Positions 46,342 through 57,923 of a DNA stretch of 64,000 bases are shown here, piece after piece. The translations under genes and the position numbers were made by a program. The stretch is from Corbicula japonica. Its lineage: Eukaryota; Mollusca; Bivalvia; Venerida; Cyrenidae. Where the stretch lies: assembly GCA_038501625.1 (NCBI GenBank), contig JAZAYU010000176.1, positions 744,001 through 808,000 of the forward strand, given 5' to 3'. Numbering within the stretch: position 1 is the stretch's first letter; each line of letters starts with the position of its first letter. The notes beneath the pieces were generated by a model. It saw only the letters and a program-made list of their open reading frames with translations. It had not been told where the DNA came from and did no database searches.

Positions 46342-46799
46342 AGAAAGAAAATTTTGTTTCATGGCTCTACCAGCATTTTCTGCAACAGTTTAATGGCTCT
46401 TCTCAGTAGAAGGAAAAGAGTTGACTGGCAGACATTTACATTAAAGAAGTGATGTTTTTCAACTTTAATTTGTGACTTAAAAACAATGTTCAGAACCAAA
46501 GGCACACAAGAAAATTTTGATACATGTATATCATAAATCTGTCTGTCATAGCATCATGACTGTATTTGTGAATTAATTGCAAAATGATTTATTATCATTA
46601 AATATTTTCCTTAAAATAGTTGTAATTAATTCATTATTGCTGTAATAACTAGTAGTTATAATTGTAATTCAATTAAAAAATTTCTATAACAAACATTTTC
46701 TAAAAAAAATTGAACCCAGGTCAATTGATATATTAAATTGATTGATTTAAAATGATAATTCGCCCTGCCGACAGAGCCTGTGGTAGTATGAGGTGAAAT
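46342..46799. other. AT-rich non-coding, no gene seen
   Basis: No feature recognised. Confidence 0.3.
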
Positions 46800-46847
46800 G
46801 AGTAGCCTTGAGAGCAAGGCTTGAAACTCAAACCTCCACTAAACTAC

Positions 46848-46985
46848 ACTACACCTTTCCATACCATACAGTATTGTACCGTACCATACCGCACCACAGC
46901 ATACCATACTATAATAGTCCATACCACACAACACACCACCAGACCTCACACAATCCACCACCAAACCAACACATACCATACATTA
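46848..46985. repeat. Degenerate (CCATA/CCACA)n low-complexity tract
   Basis: Repeated ATACC, ACCACA and CACC words. Two overlapping open frames cross it only because it is low in complexity. Confidence 0.75.
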
Positions 46986-47204
46986 TTTTTCGTTCTAATT
47001 ATTTAAACAGTCATAGCAAGAGGTATAAAATGAATGGTAAGTTGCAGGTCGATTCCCCGCCCTTACAAAACTATTCCTAATAATATGTTGCATATATTTT
47101 TAATAGCAAAGTACTTAATCAGCAAAACGTTGTTCTAAACATGTTAACGTCTTTCTTATCGAGAATTAAAGAAGTTGTATAGTTTTCTGATTTTTCTCTG
47201 TGTA

Positions 47205-47696
47205 TTATGTTGATTTTTTCACCTGAGCAAAAACCAGTGTATGACCGCCAATGATGTCAATGCGATCATGTTCCTTCTTCCACGTTTCCAGCTCACCTTT
47301 CCTCTTTAACTCACGAAAACAAATTTCGGCTTCTTGTTGTTCGTTTTCAGACATAAACGCCCAAACGGACGTAGCTTTCAGCAAGGACAATCCGTCTTCA
47401 ACTTTGTGATAGCTGTTCCACATTGTTCGTCCCATTATGTTCATTTTCTCGAGACACTTTAAATTGCAGTCTGCTAACAATTCATCATACTGATCCACTG
47501 TCAACCATTTTTTCTCAAAGCGTGCTGCTGCTTTGGGGTTTAGCTGCATGATCCAAAATGCAGATGAGAAAACGGCTGGCAAAGCTGTAGATATAGCAAT
47601 GATTCCGTGGGGCTTAGTCACCCGGCATGCCTCTAACATTGTTGCTCTGGTATTTGGGGCTCCAGAAGAACTTTCGTAGTCAAGGTGATGCAGTAC
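47205..47696 (-). CDS. SAM-dependent methyltransferase, terminal exon
   Basis: This last exon encodes 163 residues after the acceptor TTCATGTAG|GTACTG and ends in TAA. It begins VLHHLDY, which completes the motif FNM-VLHHL typical of class I (Methyltransf_11/25-like) enzymes. MLEACRVTKPHGIIAIST follows, the usual strand-5 region in which a post-VI Gly helps shape the substrate side. The C-terminal part (MGRTMWNSYHKVEDGLSLLK, GGHTLVFAQVKK) ends in the antiparallel strand pair expected of the fold. The methyl acceptor cannot be told from sequence. Codons are intact and the phase is 0 at the junction, so it is probably a live gene. Confidence 0.88.
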   Translation of the reverse strand, partial: VLHHLDYESSSGAPNTRATMLEACRVTKPHGIIAISTALPAVFSSAFWIMQLNPKAAARFEKKWLTVDQYDELLADCNLKCLEKMNIMGRTMWNSYHKVEDGLSLLKATSVWAFMSENEQQEAEICFRELKRKGELETWKKEHDRIDIIGGHTLVFAQVKKST

Positions 47697-47744
47697 CTAC
47701 ATGAACAGAACGAGAATTTTGTTATTCACACGGATGGTTTATGT

Positions 47745-48435
47745 ATGCGGCGGAAATGTGGGATTACGCTTGAAATTATAACCAAAGAACAAACCTTTCT
47801 AACATAACGGAACAGATCTAAGCACCAGACACGGCGACATCGCCTTGCCAAGAGTGCTGTACATGGTAACAGACGTGCCATCCAAGATCTCAATAGAGAA
47901 CTTTTCCGGCAACGCCTATAAACCATAACTATCCACTAATGAACCTCTGACTGCCTAGACAATTACATACACTTATGTTTTACATATTCATACATGTGAA
48001 ACAATTACATATACACATCTATTAGCATCTTGCTTACTCCTTTTTTTTGAAGTTTTTATGCACACTAATGCTTTAGACAGAGACACGCACAATGAAAGTC
48101 TGCTGGATCTTTCGATACAATGAATTGAAGATATATTAAGTTAATGGGAGATAATGAAATTCAAACAACTAACTTCCGAATTTAGGGATCCCCGAAGGTT
48201 TTATGTTCGTTGAAGTAAGATACATATGGGTGGGATAAGTAACACACGAACAGACCTTCAGGCATAAAGGAACAGATCTAAGCACCAGTCACCAGTCACG
48301 GCGACATCGCCTAGCCAAGAGTGCTGTACATGGTACATGGTAACAGACGTGCCATCCAAATTTTCCGGCAACGCCTATATAAAATGATATCTATCCACAA
48401 ATGGCCTTCTGACTGCCTAGACATTTACATACACT
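47745..48435. repeat. Direct duplication, units of about 190 bp
   Basis: GGAACAGATCTAAGCACCAG, CACGGCGACATCGCC and AGACGTGCCATCCAA, then CTGACTGCCTAGACA and TTACATACACTTAT, occur in the same order at about 47808-47975 and 48270-48440. The second copy carries two small internal duplications (CACCAGTCACCAGTCAC and ACATGGTACATGGTA). Confidence 0.85.
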
Positions 48436-48831
48436 TATTTTTTATACCGATATCGATGCACTCTATAATTTAGGGTACACATATTGTTTTCTCCTCTTAA
48501 ACATGGTTTTTGTTTAAAAAAATATGATATGCTACAGAGATCGTAATAGATAATAAATAAGATATTTTCATTAATTGCATGTTTCGTCAATTGACAACAC
48601 AGTTATGGCTCAAAAAAGTAAATTAGGCTTAAAATAGCCACATTCAGAAAATAATGCCGAACCACACAGAGTGTAAAAGCACCATAGGTTTATTAAAGGA
48701 TCAATTTCAAATTAGACAGCACAAACAATTAACACAATCCTAAGTGAGAGACCGCTGTGGAACGGTCAATGCCACCGTGGTTTTAACCAAGTTCTCGACT
48801 GCACCAACTTTACACTTGCCCCAACAGGCAG

Positions 48832-49941
48832 CAGTAGTGGAAATGCATATAACTGCCCGCGCCGCCTAGAAATTCCTTGTTGCAGTAGCGGTTTTGTAAA
48901 AGTCTTAACATAGATGACATGGGAACTTTGAAAGTCATCGAACACGACAAATATTTAAATATTGAAGGCTCACACCACGTCATCCTGCTTAATAAACGGA
49001 AAACAAGTGGGCACCTTTCTCGAAACAGACCTACATGAAATATTTAACAAAACAGAAAACGTTCAAAGAAGTAGTGGGCTGAGTCTGGATGAATTCAACA
49101 ATGTGCTAGCACAGCTATTGAATGCAACTAAACGGCCAGAAACTGATCATACAGAAGCATCAGTAGAAAATAAGTCTGCCCGAATGCTCCGTGACCAGGT
49201 GGAGAGTGTACGTGCTATACGTCGTACTGACAGTAACAAAAAAGATGATGGTGTACAAATTGATTGCAACACCCACTCGGAATTGAAAAACATAGATACC
49301 CAGACCGATAACGAAATATTTGTTGAAACGGTAGATGCTCAGTGTCAAACATGTTCAAGAGAATCCCCTGAACTAATACTGATGAGAAAACTCTTCAACA
49401 TGACGGAAAACCTAAATCAGGCGCTTCACAGCTTCATCCAGGATTCCAGGTCTGAATTCACTAGCTTGCGTGATGAAATACAGTGTATAAAGAATAAGGT
49501 TAAGTTTGAAAGTAGAAATGCTGAGAAAAATGTTAGTAATCTTGAAAACTCAGCTGAGAAAATAGAAAATGCTAAACAGCTAAGCAACATAACACACAGA
49601 AGAAATTTCAATCAATATACGATTTGCTGAAGGCATCAACATTAAAACAATTAAGTCCCTCTGCAGTCTTCGTTAAATCACAACAGCCTAGTCCCTCTAC
49701 AGTCTCTGAACAGAAAACCTGTAACAAACAACCACCCCAAGTTATAAGCGATCAAAATAGACAATCAACATCCAGAATTAGACTGACAAATACTTTGATA
49801 ATAGGGGATTCTATTCTACGAGGAATACACACCCGTGGTCTCAGCGATATAACTGCAGTCAAAACTCTACGAGATAAAAGAATCAGATACGTATGCGCAA
49901 AAAAGTCTCTGTGGGACTGGCGCGACGTCAGACGTCGATGA
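48832..49941 (+). pseudogene. Retroelement ORF1 remnant with SGNH-like start
   Basis: Three broken frames read in one direction. First comes the NGNAxNCPRRLEI-like motif at 48832, shared with two other loci, then MGTLKVIEHDKYLNI, then a 222-codon frame (48962-49630). That frame has coiled-coil-like stretches (LNQALHSFIQDSRSEFTSLR, IQCIKNKVKFESRNAEKNVS). After a frameshift, 49624-49941 ends with RLTNTLIIGDSILRGIHTRG, which resembles block I (GDS) of SGNH/GDSL esterase domains. Such domains occur in ORF1 proteins of some non-LTR retrotransposons. The domain is truncated, with no later catalytic blocks. No viral family is implied. Identity is by resemblance only. Confidence 0.5.
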
Positions 49942-49960
49942 TGACGTTAAGGACGTCAAA
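49922..49960. promoter_or_regulatory. Cluster of ACGTC words
   Basis: GCGACGTCAGACGTCGATGA followed by TGACGTTAAGGACGTCAAA contains four CRE/ATF-like half-sites in under 40 bp. Any function is inference. Confidence 0.3.
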
Positions 49961-50565
49961 TAAACATTGTTACTTCCTGTGTGTTCAATGTAAAAGAAAG
50001 AAAATGTAAAGTGAAGTGTTGAAGCATTAAAAACTGAAGAAGGTCAATGGCCGAAACGTTTTAATAAAGAGTTTTGAAACTGGGTTTATATACTTATTAT
50101 CCCTACCAGGATAAATTAAAGGATAATTAATCACCTACTTTCTAAATTAGATGAACTAAAAATGTATATAGCGCACTGATTGTAACAAAAACATAGAAAA
50201 CAGTTAAAAAATGAGGAGATTTTGTATGTATTGTAATGAGAAATCCAATCGACAAATACATGTTCAACAGGCGATTCTCGAAGCACTTGTTATAAAAGAC
50301 GTTTTTTACCTTTTTATGCTATATACTTTAAAAAAATCGCTAAAATCACTCACAAAATGTATCTTTTTGCACTGTGCACTGTTATAAAATCAGCGTAAAT
50401 GTTTATGTTTTAACAGGTTTTGAGAGGTATTCTCATGCTATGACCTTTTGGACAAGTCCACTGTTATTATACTAAATAGGTAAAGTGCGTCATTTTACAG
50501 AGTTACCGTTAAATTACTCTACTCTGACATTAAAACCTGTCCAAAGCAGCATATATTTAGTCACG

Positions 50566-50640
50566 ACCCAATAGCTCAGTGAATAAGTTCACGGGCTATG
50601 ATGCAAAACATTGCATGTTCGAATCCAATAAAAGTCACTT
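50566..50640 (+). repeat. tRNA-like sequence (SINE head or tRNA pseudogene)
   Basis: The A-box-like TAGCTCAGTGAATAAG and B-box GTTCGAATCC have near-normal spacing, but the T stem does not pair. It is followed by T-rich DNA. Confidence 0.5.
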
Positions 50641-51079
50641 ATTATTTTTGTCTCATTTCTTTTTTAATAATTAGTTCATATGATATTATTTCTTAATAGT
50701 ATTGAGCTGTTTTATCTTTATATTTTGCAACCTACTTTTAATTTTTGTTCATTCCATTTTTATCAATATATTTTTGTTCAGCAGCTTGCCCTGACCTCAA
50801 ACACCTCCGTACCAAAGGAGCGTTGACAATTGTGAATCCTGGCGTTTTGTTAACACTTGTTGTTTCATTCTTTTTCTTCAATAATTCAAAACCACTTTGT
50901 ACGATGGTTTGCATTGCCCAAAGATGTGTTTTGAGTAAGCATCAATCGCGTCATTTTATCAACTCGCTTGATGAAAGTTTACACAAAATTTGTACGGTTT
51001 TTTGTCATTTTTGTCGGTGACTACATGAATGTATTGAATAAAAGACATTACAAAACAGAAAAAAATGAAATCTCCTTGT

Positions 51080-51156
51080 GGGATTCGAACACACAACCCT
51101 TATGTCATACTATAATCGGAAGTGTAACTGCCACGGCCATGAAACCTTGTTTTAGA
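51080..51156 (-). repeat. tRNA-like sequence, minus strand
   Basis: Reverse strand: an A-box-like CATGGCCGTGGCAGTTACAC and, about 40 nt later, GTGTGTTCGAATCCCAC, whose T arm pairs at four of five positions. The acceptor stem is poor, so it is probably a tRNA-derived repeat. Confidence 0.5.
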
Positions 51157-51837
51157 GAAGTAAAATTTCAACATAATGAGCTATGATGGAAATACGTAAC
51201 ATCCCTATTTTGCGGAATATTCCAAAAGTCTATAATACAAAATTAACATTCACGGCTCAATGCGTAAAATCGGACTATAGCGATGATTCTTACAATAATA
51301 AGAATATCATAGCTGATCAATTAAACATCAAAACATTAGACCAAACATGCATGTAGCTTCGACCCAGACCCAGACCCAAGCCGTTGTTGTGAAATCCGGA
51401 AAATATACAAAAATCATCTTAAAAAAATCGCCATAACTGATACACATAGATCACTAGAAACATACAGATGATTGAGTTAACATGTTCTATAAATGATACA
51501 GTCATAGAGTCATATAACTAGTATGTATTCTTGCATCAGAGCGTTTATTTGTAGAGAATAACAGTATTTTCATACAATCATGTGGGTCATTTGCAAGACC
51601 TTCTTGTGATTAAATGCAATTTTGCAAGTTTTTATCGTTATATATGCGCTAAACAAATGGTATTACAACCAATAAGGACTATACAAAATATAACGTACTT
51701 GTTTTTGTTGAATGTACTTAAAATGATCCTAATAATTCCGTTTTCAATGTGTTATTTACGAATTGTTTATATCGCAGCCATGCAATCAGCTTGCTATATC
51801 CGGCATATGATACAATCGGTTTTTATACAATGAGTAT

Positions 51838-54475
51838 GCGAAACCTTTCTAGATCATGAAGTTGATAACGAAATCATTTATGTTCCGAATTTTATTATCG
51901 AGCGAAAAGATCGTGATTGTACAAATATTAGTAAAACTTCCGGGGGTGGGATGGCTTTATACATAGCTGATCATCTACACTAAACACGTAGACTTGACTT
52001 AGAAAATGATGATGTTGAGAGTAGAGGTAAGGATTAAAAGTATCAAGCCAATGCTTGTTTGCTCTGTATACCGACCACCGTGGGCTTCAGTTAGTTTGAG
52101 TGAAAGTTTTGAAAGGCAGATTGAAACCGCGTCAATGTGTAATCTTGAAATGTATATACTTGGTGACTTTAATATGAATTATTTATATGCCCGCAACTGT
52201 GATATTAATTTTGTTGAATCTTTTGTAGTTCAAGTTGCGATTAGTGATCACTATCCAATTTGTTTTTCAAGATGTGTACAAGGCAGTTACAATACAAAAC
52301 TAACACATACTGAAATTACTTATCGATCTTTTCGAAAGTTTTCTGAAGCAGACTTTTTAAGTGATTTACAAATTTTCAGATTTTTCAATACCCGGAAACC
52401 CTAATGATGAATTTCAAAGATGAACTGCCACTTTTATGTATGTATTAAATTGTCATTCTTCCTTAAAACCCAAACTTGTTAAGAATATTAGTAGACCTGA
52501 TTGGATAAATGAAGATATTATTAAGGCAGGGCGTAATAGAGATTATAACCATAGAACTAAACAGTGGCTACTATATACATACTGGCGAAACAAAGTAAAG
52601 TGCCTTATTAGGGAAAACAAACAGTGGTTAATAGAATCTGCAATCGAAGACAAGAAAAATACATCGTATTTATGGAAACATATTAATGACCTACGTGGTA
52701 ACTCTGGGCATAGGCATAGGGATATTGTTAACTCTCTTGAAATTGATGGGCGTAAGATAAATGACATCAGCGAAATTGCGAACTTTTTAAATGAGTATTT
52801 TACCAATATTAAAAACGTTTATAACATTAACTCTACCAATAGAACTATTGGTAAAGTAATGGTTCACTTGACAAATTAGACGAATTTGTGAATACAAGAG
52901 TACCAAAATTTCATTTACTTTACTATTCCTTTTATTAAAGAAAATGAAGTTTTGAATTTTTTACGAAAACTAGACATAACAAAAGCAACTGGTCTAGATG
53001 GACTTAGTCCGAAATTACTTAAACTATCTGCGAATGTTATAGCTACAAGTATTACAAAGTTAGTTAATAACTGTATTATCAATAATACATTTCCTAACTC
53101 CCTTAAACATGCCAAAGTTTTTCCGAGTTTTAAAACCGGTGACAAATCCAATCCTACTAATTATAGACCAATATCGATACTTCCCGTAACATCAAAAAAT
53201 ATTTGAACGACACCTAGTGAGACACCTTTTGTCTTTCCTTAATAATTACAACTTAATTAACGAGGGACAATCGGGGTTTAGACAGTTGCATTCATGTCAA
53301 ACGGCCCTTGTTAAAATAATTGATAACTGGCTGGGAAATATGAATGCTGGTGAATTAACCGGGGCAATATTTTAAGACCTCAGGAAAGCTTTTGATTTAG
53401 TTGATTTCCAGCTGCTTTTAAATAAACTTAAGATTTACAAATTCTCTGACAATGATGTCGATTTTTTCAATTTTTACCTGACCGGACGTGTTCAGAGCGT
53501 AGTAATTAAAAATAGTGTATCTGAGCCGCGGCTTGTTACAATGTCAGTCCGAAAGGGCTCTGTGTTAGGACCTGTATTATTCCTTATGTTTATCAATGAT
53601 CTACCCTTATATATAAATGATTGTTCGACCGACCTCTTTGCGGATGACACGACTGTACATACACATGACAAAAATGTAGATATTATTAAACAAAAATTGC
53701 AGTCAGCAAATGATACAGTATTAAACTGATGCGTAAATAATGGCATGCACCTTAATGCAGAAAAATCATCATTAATGTTAATCGGGACACGAAACAGACT
53801 TGCACAGGTCTCAAATATTAACCTATATTTTAATAATATATCTGTCGCAAATGTTACCGAACAAAGGTTACTAGGAGTAATAATTGATAATAAATGACAT
53901 GGAACTTACAAATTCATCATATGGTTACTCAGATTTCCCGTAAACTTACTCTCATGTAGTTATTATCTTCATACGTCTCTCACGATTGTTTGATAAAGTA
54001 TTACAATGCGTATATAATTCCCTGATTTGATTATGGTTGTTTGATTTGGGGCGGAAATGACTCATCCAATATTTTTCAAATCGAAAAAACTGCAAAAACG
54101 AACAGCGCGAATTATTCTTAAAACAGGGCTTACTACGCCTTCATCAATCATGTTTAAAAATTTAAGCTGGCTGCCAATCCGATGTCGTATCAAATACCAT
54201 ATTCTTTCACTAACCTACAAATCATTACATAACTTAGCTTCAGTGTATATAACTTCGATGTTTAAAGAACTAACATATAGCAATGACAGGCAATAAAGAT
54301 CGATTTCAAATGGGAATCTTTTAGTTCCAAAATTTAACACTCTATTATACAGTAAATCATTTTCAGTTGTTGCTCCAAATTTATGGAACTCTCTTCCCCT
54401 GATTGTAAAAACATGCAAATCATTAAACTCATTGAAAAAAAGGGTTAAAAAATTCTTATATGATAATATGTAGTG
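51838..54475 (+). pseudogene. Decayed LINE (endonuclease plus reverse transcriptase)
   Basis: Fragments follow the order of a jockey-type ORF2. Endonuclease: GGGMALYIADHL (51940), LVCSVYRPPWAS (52050), LGDFNMNYL (52160), SDHYPICFS (52240). Linker: WLLYTYWRNKVKCLIRENKQ to FLNEYFTNI (52560-52815). RT: KATGLDGLSPKLLKLSANVI, FPNSLKHAKVFPSFKTGDKS, NYRPISILPVTSK (52980-53200), GQSGFRQLHSCQTALV, RKGSVLGPVLFLMFINDLPL, the catalytic FADD (53637-53648) and NGMHLNAEKSSLMLIG. C-terminus: KLQKRTARIILKTGLTTPSS, LSWLPIRCRI and NLWNSLPLIVK, ending near 54475. Only about 27 residues separate GDFN from SDH, where roughly 100 are usual, so the endonuclease has an internal deletion. Many stops and frameshifts show it is dead. 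It lies antisense inside the methyltransferase intron. Confidence 0.92.
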
Positions 54476-55932
54476 CATTGTCAAGACAAATACAGTTTAA
54501 TTATGACTTTTGTATAAACAGGTAAAGGCCTCATCACACATAGGCGAAAGCATCCCCCCCCGACGTCAACTTGCGTATACTGGCGAATAGTACATGAGCA
54601 ATATTTGTTCCCTTAAGTATTTGTACGTTGTACATCGTTGGTGGTGTTCGTATGAGTGCGTTTATGAGCGTTACCAATCGTTGCGATTAGGTTAGTTCGT
54701 CGGAAAATTTTGAACATGTTCAAAAAATTGTGGCGAATAAAAGTTTCGTAACTTGTTTATGTCATTGCTTTAATTTTTTTTTTAATTTCACAGCACTAGA
54801 CAAAGCAACGAAATGCATTGGGTTCCGTATTGTACTAATTTTCCTCAAACACCTCACATCGTAATGTAAGTTCCCAACAGACATAAACAAACGGGTCGAC
54901 AAACGACAAAAAGGTGTTACACTGTCGTGATTCCAGGATTTCAGTAAGAGGTGGCGTAAAAAGGGGGAAAAAACTCAAAATTGTTATGAAAAGATTTTCT
55001 AAAGCACGAAAATGGTCCCAAGTTACAATGTAGTAATATTTAACGAAATATTAAGTATTATTAACACAATTACCTGTCATTTTTTATAGAAAATCTTTGT
55101 TAAATAGACTAAAATCGCAACTTGCTCGAGGGGGGGGGGGGGGTTGGATTGGCCAACTCTGCTTCCACCCACTATAAATCAGCCCTTGGTGTACACACGG
55201 ACACAGGGCGAACCTTTAGGCGCTTTAGCGCCGAATCTTGAGACACTGGGGGAAAACTTAACCTGTGCTGGCAACTCGAAATTTGCAGGTGTGAACTATA
55301 CGTTCGTATTAAAAAAAGCTCGCATTTTTAAAAACTTTTTGTCGTAAGATTTTAAGGTGAAAAATGCTTTTCTATGTTCGTACGAAAATTGTATCCGAAC
55401 GTAATTTTCACACTATTTGTTAAATACCCGAACGCATTTTCATTACGTATGTAAAACACGTTTTGTGAAAAATGAGGTTCAACAAAGCTCTATATTCATT
55501 ATAAGCGATAAGGGTTTTTCTCTTCTCGCAAACTTCTTTTTGATGAGACTTGTTAGCTTGTCTCGTATTAAATTCAATTAGGAAAGGACGTAACTTATAA
55601 CAGCACTTATTGGATGTACGGAGAGACTATTTACCACACGGCACAAACTATGCTTCTGTGATGTTGAAATACACGAAAAAAGAACTGTCTTTGAAGATCC
55701 GATTCCATGCTTATATGTGGTCTGAGAACATTATCAGTGTCTATTAATACAATTTCAATGTTTTACATTCGATTGGGTAAATTTTCTCACTGGCTGTAAA
55801 TATGATGCCTTATTTCCCCTTTTTTGTAACGGGAGCCAAATAGAGGACACTTGTTTTTATTGAATTTGAGGAGGATAGGTATGGAGGTTGCGTGCGTTAA
55901 AACTCACCAATTCTCTTAGTGGCATCTACACA

Positions 55933-56149
55933 AGTGTCCAAAAGAAACGATACCAAACTATATACTCAATAATATAAAAATGTTTGTTTTCCATATTTGA
56001 ATTCTGTTTATGCTTGATCAGGGTTGATGAAATTGATTTTTGTACACATGCATAATGCTGTTAAAAGGTCTCTCGAAGGAAATACCTCAATCCAAATGTT
56101 CTTTTTTGTATGTCCTTGCAAACAAGTGGCATCGTTTCTTTTGGACACT
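55933..56149. mobile_element. 217-bp TIR element
   Basis: A perfect 19-bp inverted repeat, AGTGTCCAAAAGAAACGAT, lies at both ends. There is no clear target duplication and no ORF. A related GGACACTTG word lies near 55857. Confidence 0.75.
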
Positions 56150-56708
56150 AGTATATTAACACTGACTGTCCTAGTTTAATTTGTGTTATCGTTAAAGTCC
56201 TAGTATTGTTTCTAGTAATTATTGTCCGTTATAATTGTTATTTTTTCATGTTGTAATTAGTTTTTAGTTTCTATTTGTAAATGTCTGTAATTATGTATTT
56301 GCTACAATTACCCATTCAAACTTCAATTACATTCATTTCAGTCGATATCCTAAACTACTCACCAGATTTGCTGCAATGCGATACTAAATGAAATGTGTAC
56401 TTCCATCTTGTTTATAGACTTTAAAGGCTATTTCCTATTCGGTAACACAAGTATTACATCGTTTACCAGTTACAGTTCATATACCAGAATTATGATTTCA
56501 GCAACTACTTTACAAACAGTGATCGCTGTGACTTTTCGATTATGATAAATTACAATAAAGACATGCTATAGAAAAAGACATTTCTTTTTTAATTAAGGCA
56601 CATAAAGTTGAAAAGGTCACAGTACAATACTCAACATACTTATATTTGATTTTTTAAAATCGGTAAATTATTTTTTTTAAATACAACATCAACATATTTT
56701 AAACATAC

Positions 56709-56939
56709 CATGTTGAACATTACGGCATCAAAAGTGTTATCTGGAAAAGGCAACGGAGGCATAGTTGCATGTACAATTCTTTTCACCTTGCCAGCTTCAA
56801 TCTCCATCAATAAGTTTTCTCTAGCCTTGTCCAACATTCCCTGTGATGCGTCTAATAGACTAACACTGTCAACACCATATTCAACAAATGCCTTGGCATA
56901 ATTTCCTGTCCCGCAACCAGCGTCCAGAATTTCAATTTC
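56709..56939 (-). CDS. SAM-dependent methyltransferase, SAM-binding exon
   Basis: The exon has 77 in-frame codons, phase 0 at both ends, bounded by acceptor CTCACCTCAG| and donor ATG|GTATGT. It encodes the heart of the Rossmann-like fold. Motif I, EIEILDAGCGTGNYAKAF, holds the glycine-rich SAM loop. The acidic Asp of SLLDAS, after strand 2, would bind the ribose hydroxyls of SAM. GKVKRIVHATMPPLPFPDNT is motif II, and FDAVMFNM is the start of motif III, completed by VLHHLD in the next exon. All key residues of a functional class I enzyme are present. The plus-strand frame at 56710-56901 is only its shadow. Confidence 0.93.
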
Positions 56940-57221
56940 CTGAGGTGAGAAAAAAACGCAAAAAACAACATTTTTGTAGTGCGTTGTCCGCCATATTTTT
57001 CAGAAAGGTAGGGTAAAATGCCGATATACTGCGAGAAATATGCATTTTAGGATTCACGCACATATTTGTTGACACTATAATTACAACGGAAAATTTAAAT
57101 GGACTGATAACGATATTTATTTGGAAGTATGTTCAAATTATTGCTAAGACAATGATTTACACAAAAAATAACATTCTATTGAAAAAGATTTTCCTCGGTC
57201 AATTTATGGACTCGACTTTAA

Positions 57222-57923
57222 GGGATTGCCACACTCCTCCCAACTTTGTTCATCGTTAAAAAGAAAATTATCAAAATCTCAATAATGGCAAAATGCCGTT
57301 CAATAAAACTTTGCACAATTGAATGTTACTAATGAATCTTTATTTTGCATACAGTAGGACTCGTTAGAAAAGTAAAGAAAAAAAGCTTGTCCTAAAAATT
57401 CCTTAAAATTCTATTTACATAAATTCACAATAACTAAACGATACAAAACATAATTTTAAATTCCCACGTGAGCGCAATGATACTGACAAGAAAATGTTGT
57501 GTACTTTGCAAAAAAATTTCAACTACTAAAAGAGAAATCAGTGATTGTCATCGGTTTACGCGACCAGGAAGCGAACAGAAAATTGAAGGTCAAACACATT
57601 TTTACTAATATCTCCTAAAGTTTACATATGTAAGTCACGAGGACACAATAAATTGTTGTCAGTATCATATTTCTCATGTGGGCATTTAAAATGATGTTTT
57701 GTGTTGTTTAGTTTTTGTGAATTTATGTAAATAGAAATTTAGGGAATTTTTAGATCTCGCTATTTTCCTTGACTTTTCTAACGTGTCTTACCATCTGCAA
57801 AATAAAGATACATTAATAACATACATTTGTGCAAAGTTTTGTTTAACGGCATTTTGCCTTTATTGAGATTTTGATAATTTTCTGTTTATTGATGAACAAA
57901 GTTGGGAGGAATGTGGCAATCCC
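57222..57923. mobile_element. 702-bp TTAA-flanked TIR element, copy 2
   Basis: It has the same length as the copy at 45636 and is clearly homologous along it, with many scattered substitutions. Ends are GGGATTGCCACACTCCTCCC and GGGAGGAATGTGGCAATCCC, with TTAA at 57218-57221 and 57924-57927. It lies inside the methyltransferase intron. Confidence 0.87.

Larger units (their letters stand above)
47697..56708 (-). other. Methyltransferase intron (9 kb, phase 0)
   Basis: On the minus strand it starts GTATGTTTAAAATATG (56708) and ends TTCATGTAG (47697). It contains a ~190-bp direct duplication, a retroelement ORF1 remnant, two tRNA-like sequences, a decayed LINE in the opposite orientation, and a small TIR element. 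Unlisted parts (about 48410-48820, 50070-50560, 51165-51830, 54480-55930 and 56150-56700) show nothing recognisable apart from a poly-G run near 55130. Confidence 0.8.

Noticed and set aside
50025..50060. Hammerhead-ribozyme-like motif CTGAAGAAGGTCAATGGCCGAAAC
   Set aside because: CTGAAGA and GAAA with a small stem resemble a hammerhead core, and similar words occur near Penelope-like elements, but one extra base disrupts stem II and I cannot identify stems I and III.
50566..51156. Functional tRNA genes
   Set aside because: A and B boxes are present but acceptor and T stems do not pair properly, so I call them tRNA-derived repeats.
56710..56901. Plus-strand 63-codon frame
   Set aside because: Antisense shadow of the methyltransferase SAM-binding exon.
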